In this document: piece after piece, positions 1 through 11,377 of the stretch
Layout: each line of letters begins with the position of its first letter
How positions within the stretch are numbered: position 1 is the first letter of the stretch
Assembly: GCA_964020085.1 (NCBI GenBank)
Contig: OZ026595.1
Span: 4,724,117 to 4,788,116, forward strand
Reading direction: 5' to 3'
DNA length: 64,000 bases
Source of the DNA: Micromussa lordhowensis
Taxonomy: Eukaryota > Cnidaria > Anthozoa > Scleractinia > Lobophylliidae
Notes under the pieces: model-generated
What the model was told of the DNA's origin: nothing
The model's input: the letters and a program-made list of their open reading frames with translations, nothing else
Databases searched by the model: none
Position numbers and translations under genes: made by a program

Positions 1-485
1 AGTTGAATGTCCCTTTCTAAAGCCAAATTGAAACTCGTATAGGATTGCATGCTTCTCCAAATAGTTTACAAGCTGTTTACAAATGAGTTTTTCGAAAATC
101 TGAGTTAATGCAGAGAGTGTTGATATAGGTCGATAATTATACGGGTCCATTTCCTCACCCCCTTTAGCTATTGGTGTGACTTTTGAAACTTTAAAGTTTT
201 CCGGAAATATTCCTTGTAATAAGGATTGATTGAAAACCATACTTAATGCCTCGTATATATGGTTTGCAGCGTGTTTAATGCATTTTCTTGGAATATCCAA
301 TGCCGACTTATCTATTTTCAAACTCATTATTTCATCATATACTTCAGTCGGGCAGATACCACGGAACATAAAACTATTTGCTGTCATAGTTCTATCTAAA
401 TACACTGAAGGGTCTATGTCATGCTTTGGCAGTTTATCTGCAAGGTCATTTCCAACATTGATAAAATGGTTATTTAATAGTAGCG
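1..485 (-). mobile_element. Non-LTR retrotransposon (LINE) reverse transcriptase fragment
   Basis: The minus strand reads open from about 485 down to the window edge. It gives the N-terminal part of a CR1/jockey-like reverse transcriptase: an NNHFINVG-like segment, then DKSALDIPRK, a KVTPIAKGG strand, the NYRPIS motif, and FGFRKGHST near the edge. This order (fingers domain, then NYRPIS, then QFGFR) is standard for non-LTR elements. The catalytic YADD box would lie outside the window. No endonuclease domain is visible upstream, so the copy is 5' truncated where it meets the Crypton-like sequence. Family assignment is from motif recognition only. Confidence 0.8.
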
Positions 486-1216
486 AACATTTTTGACAGA
501 ACACTACGATGTTTTGTGTTCTGTCCGCCCTGCCTCGTTTGTGTAGGATTTTCTTTAAATGTGACGTACTCAGTGCCAGTGTCGTCCGCAAAAAAAAACT
601 GAAGTCCTCGACTTCCATTGAATGGTGTTCCTGTCTTCCCCTCAGGCCGAAATGTTGAGTCAAGATCCACCACATAGTTTGGGAACTCTTGGACTGCAGT
701 TGCCGAGACTTTGCTTACTCCATAGCATTTCTTCCTCCTCGGTTGTCAGTGCGTTCGCGGCGTTGGGTCTCTTGCCTTTCCCTTGTTGATGGAGACACGT
801 TTCCTTCAAGTACCAACTTCGACTGGTGAAACTCTCTGTCTCGTATAATAAGGTATTTGTAGTCGTGCTCTTTTAAATTGCGGTCGAGGGCTACCAGCAT
901 GGATTTTATACTCTCAGGTCGTACTCAAACCCGTCTTTAGTACGTATTTCTTTGTAGAAGATTTGTAACATTTTATCGAGTTGTTCGTGTTCATATTTTT
1001 CCTGTTTTGGGTTTAGTTTTTTTTTCCGTCGCCCATGTTTACCAGACATTCAACCAGATGTGTAGCTTTCAACGTGTTTTTGTTTTTCGCATTCTCTTTA
1101 AATTGCTCAACGATTTTTTGGCTTGACAAAGCAAACCAACTGTCAGCCATTTTTTTCACTTTGGTGTTCAAATGTGGCGCTTCCCTGGTGTTTTCATAGT
1201 AACTTCCGTATTGCAC
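486..1216 (-). pseudogene. Degenerate Crypton-like tyrosine recombinase (DUF3504) remnant
   Basis: Three minus-strand blocks lie in the order expected for a DUF3504/Crypton recombinase, in different frames and broken by stops. They are a segment beginning MADSWFALSSQKIVEQF (about 1150), a segment with LVALDRNLKEHDYKY and REFHQSKLVLEG (about 900-770), and a segment with DDTGTEYVTFKENPTQTRQ and KHRSVLSKMF (about 590-490). Similar domains occur in ZMYM-type host proteins and in animal Cryptons. The C-terminal catalytic part is replaced by LINE sequence at about 485. Frame changes near 715 and 960 show it is no longer coding. Crypton assignment is from memory of the family. Confidence 0.55.
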
Positions 1217-2204
1217 TCTATAACCTGGATTGCACTCTATAACCTATTTATGCATTCGCCATTGGCCAATCAGAAGCAAGATATTTTGTTGAGTGTATAA
1301 TAAGTATTGTTATTCAAATTTAGGCGCCATTTATGCAAAGGGTCTATTAGCCTTGAGTCTCAACAAAAATGCTGATGTCAACATTTTTCTGAAAAAAAGA
1401 AGGAAAAAAATTTTCTTCACAGCTTTCCATAGAGTTCGACTTTATACACAGAAAGCAAAAAACACTTTTAAACATAAAAATCACTTCTGGTATGTTTTCA
1501 ATAACAAAATCGTCGCAAGGAGTACTTTTATCGTCCCTGGCAGCTCCCCTGTGTTTTAACCAAAATATAGTCTAGATACCTTTCTTTGATAACCAGAAAC
1601 TAATCACGTGTTAAATAGGCTTGCCTCTCCCATTTCATAACATAAAATGTTTGTTTTCATAACGTAAATAAGTTTGTTTTCATATTTTTTGAAACCTTTT
1701 TCGACGCCCGTTACACTTTCTCCTCTCAACTCCACCGTAAGTCAAACATTTGCTCCTCTCCCACTTGTTTTGCGCGCGCACTATGCCATCTGCAGGTATA
1801 TGTTTAGAGCATAATTTTCTACGGATAACAGCTAGTTTTTTAGCTGGAAGCCGTTGATGGTTAGTGGTAAGCTGCCATTCTGGTGTTCCTGTCCAGTACA
1901 GGTTCATTAAACTTGATTTGGTCACAGCAGAAAAAGTTTAGTCGCGCACTTGGTAGCGTAGTTGATTACGTCAATGTCAACCCTCGCGCGCGCGTGACGT
2001 GTTAACTATGCCTTACGTGATGCGCAGAACCTGTATTCACCAACAATAGTAGGCACCGTCCTTAACGTTTTTCGAACCTTACTCTACATTCACTACACTT
2101 AGAGTTCAATTTCCTATTGCCAAAGTTTCCACAGGTGAAACAATTACCTGGTCTTGATGATAAATAGGGTGACCGAGCAAAGGATTTCTGCTCTCGCTTA
2201 TTAA
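1217..2204. other. Non-coding stretch with no recognised gene
   Basis: AT-rich sequence with short chance ORFs only. A CG-alternating run lies near 1985. A minus-strand 81-codon ORF at 1680-1925 has no recognisable domain and is treated as chance. Confidence 0.5.
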
Positions 2205-2313
2205 AAGGAAAAGTCTGCATACGAGCCAAGTGGCCCATCAGGCCAGAACATATCCCAGTTTCTGTAGCATGAAGCGACTAACAACGCTATTTCTACTCCC
2301 CCCTGGATGGGAT
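2205..2313 (-). repeat. SINE, 3' half of a copy split by a hAT element
   Basis: The stretch matches, with substitutions, the 3' part of the complete minus-strand SINE at 58382-58690: the AAGTCTGCAT start, the region around CCCATCAGGCC, and the CTCCCCCCTGGATGGGAT end. It stops at the position where the intact copy continues into GCTAGTCC. The continuation is found at 5182-5371 in the same orientation. The two halves are therefore one SINE interrupted by the element between them. Confidence 0.75.
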
Positions 2314-3314
2314 TAGGCTGTGGCAGATTGTGCCGGAATAAAACCATATCATGCTTTTAGCAGTGCTCATTTTTTTAGAAATTATGCCAAAATGATGCTA
2401 CTTTCTGAAAATTATGCTCTCTGTCTCCGAAATTATGCTGCTTAGATTCTAAGAAAAACGAAGATCACCAGAAGCTGAACTCTATCAATTTTAACTTTAA
2501 TGAACATTCATATAGTTCACCTTCCAGTCTTCCAGTCTTTAGCATCGCAAATACGCATGTGCGCACCTCGAAAAGCCAAATGATATCTAAATCAGCCGTT
2601 TCTGGGTTCTGGATCCGGGTCAGAAAGTTATAGCCCGCATACTTGTTTTAGACGCCATCCAGGCAAAGCCCTCAGTTCAGTATAAAGTCAACTATGCATG
2701 TTGTTAATCTCTGTGTTATTGGTTATTGCACTGAAGCATTACACAATCCTGTAAATAGTCCACGAGAGCATGCTCTTGTGAATCGTTGAACGATGAGTTA
2801 AGAATAGAGAATACTCGTTTAGCGGCTACAGACGAGGGCTCCACCTGCAGAACCTTCTTAACTGCAGAAGACAATGGGGTGGGTTATCAGATTGTTGCCT
2901 CCACCACTTCACTTTATCTTCTTCGCAGGGGGTGATGACGTCCTGGACGGCGGCAAGATAGTTAGGCAGTTCCGTAACGAGGTCATTAATTACATCGTTA
3001 CTGTCCAAGAACGGAAACTGGCGTAGAGCCTCCACATTTGCTGGTGTCGTCCGCAGCCACTGCATAGTTACCGGACACATTATTCGTGCACCCTTAAATG
3101 CGCTCAACATGTTGTGCAAGTCCACAGAAAATGTACGCAAAAAACACTGAATTGCTCCCTTTGGCCTCCTGTTCCAATGTTGCAACATTCTGTGCGTCGA
3201 CTATAGCTTCGGCTACGGCATGGACATTGGGTGAAAATGTACATTCTGATATGCATTGCAAACTCCTTGTAATGTCTCAAAGCATGACAAAACAAGAGGG
3301 CCATTTTCCTCTAA

Positions 3315-3592
3315 AACGTAAGTATCCTTAACAAATACCTCGCCCACATCAACGAGTGCTGCTTGTTCAAGCTTGAGATTGAACGCCTTATTCAGATCTG
3401 AGGAGAAATCAGCCAACTGACGCGAGGTCTGAGGAGCAACATTCTCCTTAACCATGTCATCTATAAATCGTTGTACATCACCAAATTGTTCCATAAGCTT
3501 TTTGGCCACCTTCCATCTGGACCACCAGCGAGTTTCGGAATGACTTTTCGGCTTACATCCTGCCAGTTCCTTCCACATTAGTCCCACTTCGT
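3315..3592. repeat. Tandem duplication inside the hAT transposase, copy 1
   Basis: This 278-bp segment is followed directly by a 284-bp near-copy at 3593-3876. Both begin AACGTAAGT and end CCCACTTCGT. I count about six or seven substitutions, plus 6 extra bases (an ACATCA duplication) in the second copy. The duplicated part codes the ETRWWSRW region of the transposase. Confidence 0.9.
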
Positions 3593-3876
3593 AACGTAAG
3601 TGTCCTTAACAAATACCTCGCCCACATCAACATCAACGAGTGCTGCTTGTTCAAGCTTGAGATTGAACGCCTTATTCGGATCTGAGGAGAAATCAGCCAA
3701 CTGACGCGAGGTCTGAGGAGCAACATTCTCCTTAACCATGTCATCTATAAATCATTGTACATCACCAAATTGTTCCATAAGCTGTTTGTCCACCTTCCAT
3801 CTGGACCACCAGCGAGTTTCGGAGTGACTTTTCGGCTTACGTCCTGCCAGTTCCTTCCACATTAGTCCCACTTCGT
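3593..3876. repeat. Tandem duplication inside the hAT transposase, copy 2
   Basis: Second copy of the 3315-3592 unit, joined to it without spacer. Because the transposase reads on the minus strand, this copy is met first and leads into the upstream catalytic part. The low divergence suggests the duplication is younger than much of the decay elsewhere in the element. Confidence 0.9.
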
Positions 3877-5181
3877 GGCTTTGCGAAAATAAGCGGATCC
3901 ACAGATTGCCACTGAAACTCTGTCAGATTGGGGATGAAATTATTATCGACATCGTCAAGAGTGTGAGACAAGCAAACAACATTGAATGTCTTTGGGAATA
4001 TAAACTGGATGCGATTTAACGCAGGTTCGCGCTGGCCCCATCTCTCATGGCAGCCATCAGAGAGTCTCCTCTCACACCTTACTCGATACCTAAACACTCG
4101 TTGAGCACTTGAGCAAGCAGCCATTCACTGACTTGACACAAATGTCGATTCTGATCAGTCGTTGTACGATATTCCAATCATTATCGACTAAACGGACCAG
4201 GATCACGATCGCTTCACCCTGTCTCGTGCTGCCATCATAAATGACAGATACGTCCCTTGCTGATACCCCTTGGCGAATTTCTGCTTTAATTTTCTCAATC
4301 TCCTGCTCGTATATTATCGTTACGTAATCCATCATGTTCGAACTGTTACTCAGCCGATAGCCTTGCCTTTCAAGAAGCGTTCGAAGTTTGTCCATCTTAC
4401 GTATGAGTATTCCAGCCTTAAGAAACTCCTCAACACCTGTAAACGGTATGCTCTCTCCTCGACTGGCAACGTGCTATCCTTGTTGTGTTTTTTTTTTTAC
4501 GAAGTGCTTCTTCGATCGTTCGATCTCATTTTCTTGTCACTTTGAACTTCTCTTTGCCTGCGGCATTTTTTGGAAGCCAAGTGGTTTTTGAGAATGCTCT
4601 TTTTAGAGCTCAATATCTCCTTAGACCCATTGCAAAACAGTTTTCTACCTCGAAGACACAAATTTTCCCCTGGGAATTCTTCGGTTCGATCAAGAAGACT
4701 CAAGTTCTTTGGATCTGAGTTACCTCTTTCCTTGTACTTTCCGGTATTACTTTTAGGAACACCTGCTCTAGAGATTGAAGCTCTCGGTACGGGACTGGAA
4801 GTGCTGGAAGTGGATGTGCAACCTCGTTCCCAGGGCTTTTCCCTTTGAAATTGGTGGATGTACTCGAGGACGACGCCATCTTTGATCTGAGGCCTGAGGG
4901 GCCGAGCCGCCGATCCATAAGCGTGGTGGCCTGACGAGAGTCTGTCTCTTAGATATGCTGACCACAGGGTGACCTAGAGTCTGCCGGACCATACTTGACC
5001 ATGGGCCTTAGCACAGACATCAATATTTTCCAAAACCAATACAGAAATAAAATACAAACTGAATTATTCTAGAACTATGATGGGTTTGTTTTTCAACGCA
5101 TAAAAGCTCGGATTATGCTAGCAGTGCTAAACTGAAATGAAAGATTAAAATAATGCTCGTTTTTACCAAAGCCTAGATGCG

Positions 5182-5371
5182 GGGATGCTAGTCCATCGCA
5201 GGATTACCCGCCAGTATTTAATTCGTCGGTGTTCATTTATACACCTGGATAGAAAGGGGCACTGTGAGAGTAAAGTATCTTGCCCAAAGACGGAACACAA
5301 TGTCCCCGGCCAGGGCTCGAACCCGGACCACTCGATCCGGCGACGAGCGTACTAACCATGAAGCCACCGGT
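5182..5371 (-). repeat. SINE, tRNA-related 5' half of the split copy
   Basis: On the minus strand it opens with an A-box-like GGTTAGTACGCTC, followed by a B-box-like GGGTTCGAGCCC. It then continues into the same body as the SINEs at 34287 (+) and 58690 (-). It ends where the hAT element begins. The pol III boxes mark a tRNA-derived SINE family rather than a tRNA gene: no cloverleaf can be closed. Confidence 0.75.
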
Positions 5372-5453
5372 TATGGAAGGAGCAAACGAAGAAGAACGTC
5401 TGGAATTCTGAAGAGCCAAACCTGGAACAAGATGGTGACAGGATACTGTTAGG

Positions 5454-6417
5454 CCCTTTACCCCTCTGACAGTATGTACTCTTTTTACAATAAACAAAAC
5501 AACGAATAATTGCAAACTATCACTGTAATTAATTGGACTGCTTTATTAACTAGCGAAATAACCTTACTGAACATTGCTCATTCAAGGTATGTTTGCAACG
5601 GGGAAGTGCGAATAAAGCCAACTTATTAAACCCTCCAAGAGTCTTTTAGGCTTATAACAGACCCGAGAAACGCCCAGTGGCCCAGGTTATCAAAATCCGT
5701 TCTCGTTGTTTAACATAAAAGTTAGAAACCTGGGATACGCTGTTTGCTAACTGCTGAAAGGTTTTATTATGATCTTTTACCTTTAAAAAAGAGACCAGAT
5801 CAAAGGCTTTAGACTTTCCCATCAGATCGTAAGAGCATTTCACTCTGTGAAAAAAAAACAGTGGATTTCTGCCCGTGATAGACATTTGAAAATCCACCAA
5901 GGTCCTTCTCTGACCTCAGCACTGCACTATCGAACATGACTGGAGCATTTCACTTCAACTTTTACGAACACCTATACCTATTTCGAAGTACGAAGTTAAT
6001 AACTTGGCTCCTAGTCTTAGGGGAGGGGGAAAAAGTACAAATCGCATCGAGGTTTGTAGATGAATAAATAATTTGCATTGTTTCCAGTTAAAGACTCGGA
6101 GCCAAGTTGGAACTTTGTCGTATGATTGGCCTAAGGCGAGACAACTTGCATGAATCGTTACCAAAGGCAAATTAAAGACAGTAAAAATCATGTATTCATT
6201 TGACCTTTAAACGCACTGGGAGTCTTATATTTTGAAGTGTCTTTAAGGGGGACATTCGTAATGTGAGGGGGATATTTGTTTCGTCATTGAGAGGGCAATG
6301 TTCAGTAAGGTTATATTGCTGGTTATTAAAGTTGTCCAATTAATTACAGTGATAGTTATTATTCGTTGTATTGTTTATTGTAAAATGCCGGGGACATACC
6401 GTCAGAGGGGTACAGGG
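5454..6417. mobile_element. Non-autonomous DNA element with long terminal inverted repeats
   Basis: About 130 bp at 5454-5583 is repeated in inverted orientation at 6290-6417. The outer ends read CCCTTTACCCCTCTGAC on the left and, on the complement of the right, CCCTGTACCCCTCTGAC. The TIRs include the shared CACTGTAATTAATTGGAC block and the AACCTTACTGAACATTG block. The 700-bp interior has no transposase. The superfamily is not identifiable from the sequence. It lies just downstream of the SINE. Confidence 0.8.
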
Positions 6418-9400
6418 TCATTGAGAGGTTAAGTTATAGGAAGGGCGTCTGAAAGAAATTGTTTTGGTAATATCTAGATCAAGATTAAGTGTTGAGGAAA
6501 AAAAAAGTTGATCTAAGCCGATCAAACGATAAACCAGAATTGTGTTGAGGATAGTCCGGCTGAAAATCGTCTGATAACTTTTACTGATGTCCAAAAAAGA
6601 CGAGCTGGAAGCCATGCGCATTCACGAAGATAACGTGCTTGAAGCGAACTTTTTCTTATCAGCGTCATGGCCGGTGTTGTAACCAGACAAACAGATACCA
6701 GTATATCTTCAGATATTTGTCAGAGCCGGAAACATCAAGAACGTTGAGCAAACGTTGTAGATCGTATATGCATGCCTGTACGTTTAGGTTGCCTGGTTTT
6801 TACCACGTTTAGCTTGATCTGAGAAGCAATTTATGCCGGGATCTAAATGAGTTTTGAATGAGCAATCGTAGGTGGAGAGGTGTCTCCACAACAAGCTCAA
6901 TTTCTGTGTTATTAATAAGCCCCGAGGCTGATAAACGCCAGACTTTTATAACTCGCAACGGAAGCTGTTTTCTTGTTGAGGTTTCAGCACAATCTTCACC
7001 TAACAATCTTCGGTCAAAATGTGCCCTCTGCATGAAACATCGATAATTCACAGGTTTTTATCCGCCTTTTGTCGCCGTTTGCGCTCAAAGTTTGAAACAT
7101 TGGGCTGGTCTCGCTAAAGTGCTTTTTATCTCGTTAAAAATCTCCCTGCAAAAATGTGGTTTTGACACACTTTATCACGTAAAATGAATTGCTGTAAACA
7201 AGTTTGTGCATTTTTAGAATGTCTTCGTTATCGCTTACTTTATCTCTATTAAAAATCCATCAGAACTGATGCAATGTCAGGTCTAAATGGAATAGTTCTT
7301 TACTTATTTGACATGATTTTCGACACGTAGCAGGGAGTAAATTTCGTAAATTAAAAAATACTTTGTCAGTGAATTAAAAGTCTTTGAATGCCTTTTGAAA
7401 GAAGTTTCCCCTCGGCCATGAAGCGTGCGTCATTTAAGGCTTGTGAAACGTCGTCAATTGTTCTGTGTTTCCAAAAAAAAATATTGAATTTTGCAAACAG
7501 AGCTTTCAGAGCTTTCGAAGTTGAAGTCAACAAAAATGTGAAGGGAAGATTTCAGATTTTTAAGTGATAACATCACTGTTCCTTAGAACATTGATGCAGG
7601 TCAAACTTGCAAATATTCAAGAGAAAAAATTAAATCAACCAGTACTGGCTAAGCGACATAAGCTTTAGATACGCAAACTATTATTCGAGAAACACACAGT
7701 CAAATGAATCACCGTTAGTAAAAACAATCAAGATTTTTAGCTTGATCTTGGAGAGTTACTAGATATTTATAGCTATTGGTTGCATGCACTTGGCGAAAAT
7801 ATTTCCAGTATTATCGCTAAGCAGGATAATCCAAGGAAATTAGTGAAAAGCTGGCTTTGCGAATTATTTTGAACTTTTCGAACAAAGCCCTTTTTGACCC
7901 AACTTTAGCTGTGGGTGTGAAGTCTCTTTTTGTCAAGATTTTAAAAATCTTTACAAGTGGACTCAGCTTTGCGCTAATTCAAGAGAAGTTGACTGAACTA
8001 GAGACAGATTCATTAAAAAAAAAAAACTCGCGTCGAGTATGTATTTGTACACAATTTGTATTTTCCGACATTGTGTTGTGGCCCATCACATATTCGCGGG
8101 AACTGAACCATGGTGATAACCCGCATAAACGGTCCGCGAATATAAAGCTGTGGATAGCACTTGACCTTACACACAATTGCTAGAGGAGGAAATGACATTC
8201 TACAGCGAAAAGCAGACTTCAGATAAATAACCTTACAACTGCCTTATCGGTAACACAATACGATAACAGAAACATTATTTAGTTAACAAGTACTTTTGTT
8301 TAACATCGCGGGGTAAAGGCCAAAATTTTCTTTCTGCTTTTAACAGACTGATTTTATAGACCTCCTTGTGCTCTAGAGAACGTGGGTTTCGGATTTGTCA
8401 TATTTATACTGAGCTTTGACGCTTTCATGGATTAATGCTTAAAATGGTTTATAGTCTCATCACCGAGACTCTATAGTTAAGTTTGCAAACAGACGGATAA
8501 TGCTTAGCTAATTTCTGATCTTTGCCCTAAAGACTCAGGTTTTACTTGCACCACCACGATGGCAAGACGATTGTACAAATGTCTCTGGAATATACAAATT
8601 CATGCAGGCTGTTCGTACATATATTCCCACAAACAGGCGAACGCTACCCTAAATTAGTCCTTTACGTAGCATCTACGCGTATCGACCATTCGAACGTTGC
8701 AAAGCTTTCACGGCACAGTGTGAATTCAGATCTATCCTTCTTCCATGTACCACGCGTAACTTCAGTGAACAGCGTAATCCAATTCATTCGATGAGGAATA
8801 TCGTGAATATACTTCATGCTTTGTAACTAATATTTCTGGACCTCTGTTTATTGTAAAATTCGTGATTTAGATGAACTGATAATCCTACCTCATTGCGAAG
8901 TGTCCTTGATGATACTAGAACGGAAATAACGTCACATTATTAACCCACCTACACCCATTTTTTTGTTACAACAGTAAAACAACAGACTTGACGCAGCCAT
9001 CATCGACAAGGAAAAATTCCTCAGCGTGCAGTTACGTGCGCATTCTTTTCAGTTTTTAAAACAAAATATACTCGACGTATTGCATGCTCTCTACGATAAA
9101 ATAAGAATTTTCCCCTTAAGTGTTTTAAGCATTATAAAGTACACTTGCTAGCACTAACTATCATTCTTTAAATAACTTCCCACCCACCCATAAACTAACA
9201 ATTCATAAATGAGTAATATTTGTACACACGGCAGACGACATTTTATAATAATGCACCGACGAAAACAAAAAAAAACAGACGTCCGAAGGGAAAAAATAAC
9301 TTTAAAGAATTCGTAGTAAAATTTGAGCAATATGAATTACAACACTGCTCACTTAATTCATCATCGGGAAATTACGCTAAAAACCTTAGAGAAAGGAATA

Positions 9401-10766
9401 TTGATATCCCAAGAGGGCACGATCACAATGGGAAAATGCCAACATTAACGTAACGCGCTTATGGTGTTTCTAATCCAGAACAGACCTCTACCATACCTCC
9501 CTGACAGCTAGGCGTCGTCCAGTGACGTCACAGCTGGCAGGTGGCGGTGTATGGGATAAAAGGCCTAGATTGGCTGTTTGCTTAAGTTTTGAAATAAGAT
9601 ACTGGTTCTTGAGAGAGCTGTGAAAATTGCCATGTTTAATGGACAAAGTTATCGCAGATTTCATCTAGCCTCGTGTTAAAGAGACAAGCGACGATACAAC
9701 TTCTTCCCTCGTTCGCACGCTTTTGTGTGATCGAGTTACGTGGAATTATGCCACAAACTGCGAACTTAGCACGCGTTTGAGCTGTAGTAATTCCTTCTGT
9801 AAACTCATTTCTCGATTCCTTAAAACCAATGTTCGCCAAATTAATTGCTCTTTATAAGTTCAGCGCTCCTATAGGGTTTTGCTTACCAAATTTGATACAG
9901 TACTCATTCAGTTCCATTCGGGCACTTAACATATTTGAGCGCGGGCCTTGTCGATAAACCACGAGCGCAGATAAGCTTTTCCATAGCATCTTTGCCCTCT
10001 CGACAAGCACGTTAAAACACTGTAGATCTCTGTGGCAAAGATAATGCCTGTAAAACACCTGGGTTTTAAGGCACCTTCTTAATAGGCTTATTGTGTTTCA
10101 ACTGTGATTTTAAGCTTGTTCTTTCGGGGCATTGAAAGTTATAAATGACTTTTGAAAAGGTGTAACTTTTAGCGCTAATGTGTGATTCTTTTTGAATAGG
10201 TTATTTTGGTTGAATTATTACCAAACGGTATACATTTGTTTGTGCGTACAAAACTGACTTTTTTGTTTCATGGATATTTCCATTGTGATTATCTATTTGT
10301 TTTGTTCTTTCTTAGTGTTCGCTTGGAACATCACTTTCAGATCTTCAAACATTTTTAAATTTCACCGTCAGATAATTTTGGGCGCGTGTGCGTTTTTTTC
10401 TTTCATTACTAATTCTGCGTTCGATCGAGTAACCTCAAAACAAGGACCTTGGGCAAATTACTTGTGTATTACGCGTATCATGTCCGTGATCAAATCTAGT
10501 CTGTTAACATATCAGCCATGCGAACAACAGTGATAACTGGATGGATTGTTCGTACTTTAGAATGCGGCTTAGATGCGGGGAATAATCACGGGTTCGCTTT
10601 TCTCCCTCTCTTGTTCAGTTCGAGGTATTATTTCAATTTGTTTGGGTTTTAAATTAGAATTTGATCAGTGGCACCTGTCGGTAGAGTGTCTCCTCCCTGA
10701 GCGAACAAAGCAATTTTGTGAATGTTGATTACAAAAATGAAAGCATGGAATGTTGTAAAATGTCTG
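6418..10766. other. Non-coding region upstream of HHEX
   Basis: About 4.3 kb with no ORF above 108 codons and no protein domain I recognise. AT-rich, with scattered poly(A/T) runs. Repeats are fewer than in the rest of the window, which may mean it contains regulatory sequence for HHEX. No alignment was available to test conservation. Confidence 0.4.
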
Positions 10767-10767
10767 C

Positions 10768-10836
10768 TAATTAATTATCATTAATTGATAACACCCTCTA
10801 TTGTCAACCCAGGTCCGCAGGGCGCCTGAGGGTGTT
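10768..10836. promoter_or_regulatory. TAAT-rich homeodomain-site cluster and adjoining hairpin upstream of HHEX
   Basis: At 10768-10789 several overlapping TAAT/ATTA cores occur within about 22 bp, followed by GATAAC. HHEX family proteins bind ATTAA-type sites, so autoregulation is conceivable. Immediately after, AACACCCTC at 10790-10798 pairs with GAGGGTGTT at 10828-10836 (perfect 9-bp stem). The cluster lies about 500 bp upstream of the TATA box. Function is inference from site content and position only. Confidence 0.3.
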
Positions 10837-11269
10837 AGGCTGTCCATTATCAAACGCACTCTTGTAAATCTCGTAAACGAACTAATCAAATCGCGACCAA
10901 ACACTGTTCAGTTCACCATTAACCTTGACCAACAGAGACTCGGAGCATAATCCGTTTGGTTTTGTCTCTTGTCTGCGGCGAATCTTGCAATCTCGAGGCC
11001 CATTAAAAGGAAGGTCTATGTAAACTCGGTGTATATGTTTTTTGTTATCAAGTTATACCTGTACGGAAACGACCGCTGTCGACTCCTATGACAGGCAAAC
11101 CAAACGGGTCAATTTCTTGGCTTTGTCACTCAGTCGCTTATCAAAAGAAACATCTATTAATATGTCAAGCAGCCAATCACAGCACGGTATCTAAATTGCG
11201 GTCATTAGTTGCTAATTTCAACATAACACAGTTGCTTCATATTGTACATGTACGCGCACTGGTACGAGG

Positions 11270-11276
11270 TATATAA
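11270..11276 (+). promoter_or_regulatory. TATA box of HHEX
   Basis: TATATAA lies 101 bp before the HHEX start codon. It would place transcription start at about 11300 and give a 5' UTR of about 75-80 nt. No other ATG falls between 11300 and the chosen start. The match to the consensus is good. Confidence 0.6.
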
Positions 11277-11377
11277 CACCGTACGTGGCCTGACAGGAGC
11301 AGATAGCCCCACAATCTGTAGCGAAAACAGCGCCGAAGGAATCCGTCCAGCTTGAAGTAGCGAAGACATCGTTAAAT

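Larger units (their letters stand above)
2716..4879 (-). pseudogene. hAT transposase pseudogene
   Basis: Reading from ATG at 4879 down, the blocks are: a serine-rich start; a zinc-finger-like segment (KLFCNGSKEILSSKKSILKN, about 4640-4570); a catalytic-domain part with SARDVSVIYDGSTRQGEA (about 4250); the ALNRIQF to CLSHTLDDV part (about 4010-3940); SHSETRWWSRW (about 3530); and a C-terminal dimerisation block reading EPSSVAAKRVFSIL (about 2820), ending at TAA 2716-2718. The last block matches the hAT signature in which A-E-R-V-F-S is usual; here K replaces E. Several frameshifts and a 280-bp internal duplication make it non-functional. Confidence 0.8.
2314..5175 (-). mobile_element. hAT-type DNA transposon, decayed, inserted in a SINE
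   Basis: The ends carry imperfect 12-bp inverted repeats: TAGGCTGTGGCA at 2314-2325, and TACCAAAGCCTA at 5164-5175, whose complement is TAGGCTTTGGTA. Repeated ATTATGC-type words lie just inside each end, as subterminal repeats do in hAT elements. The flanks are the two halves of one SINE. GATGGGAT precedes the left end and GATGCGGGGAT follows the right end, consistent with a decayed 8-bp target duplication. The element is about 2.86 kb and holds a broken transposase gene with an internal duplication. Confidence 0.75.
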
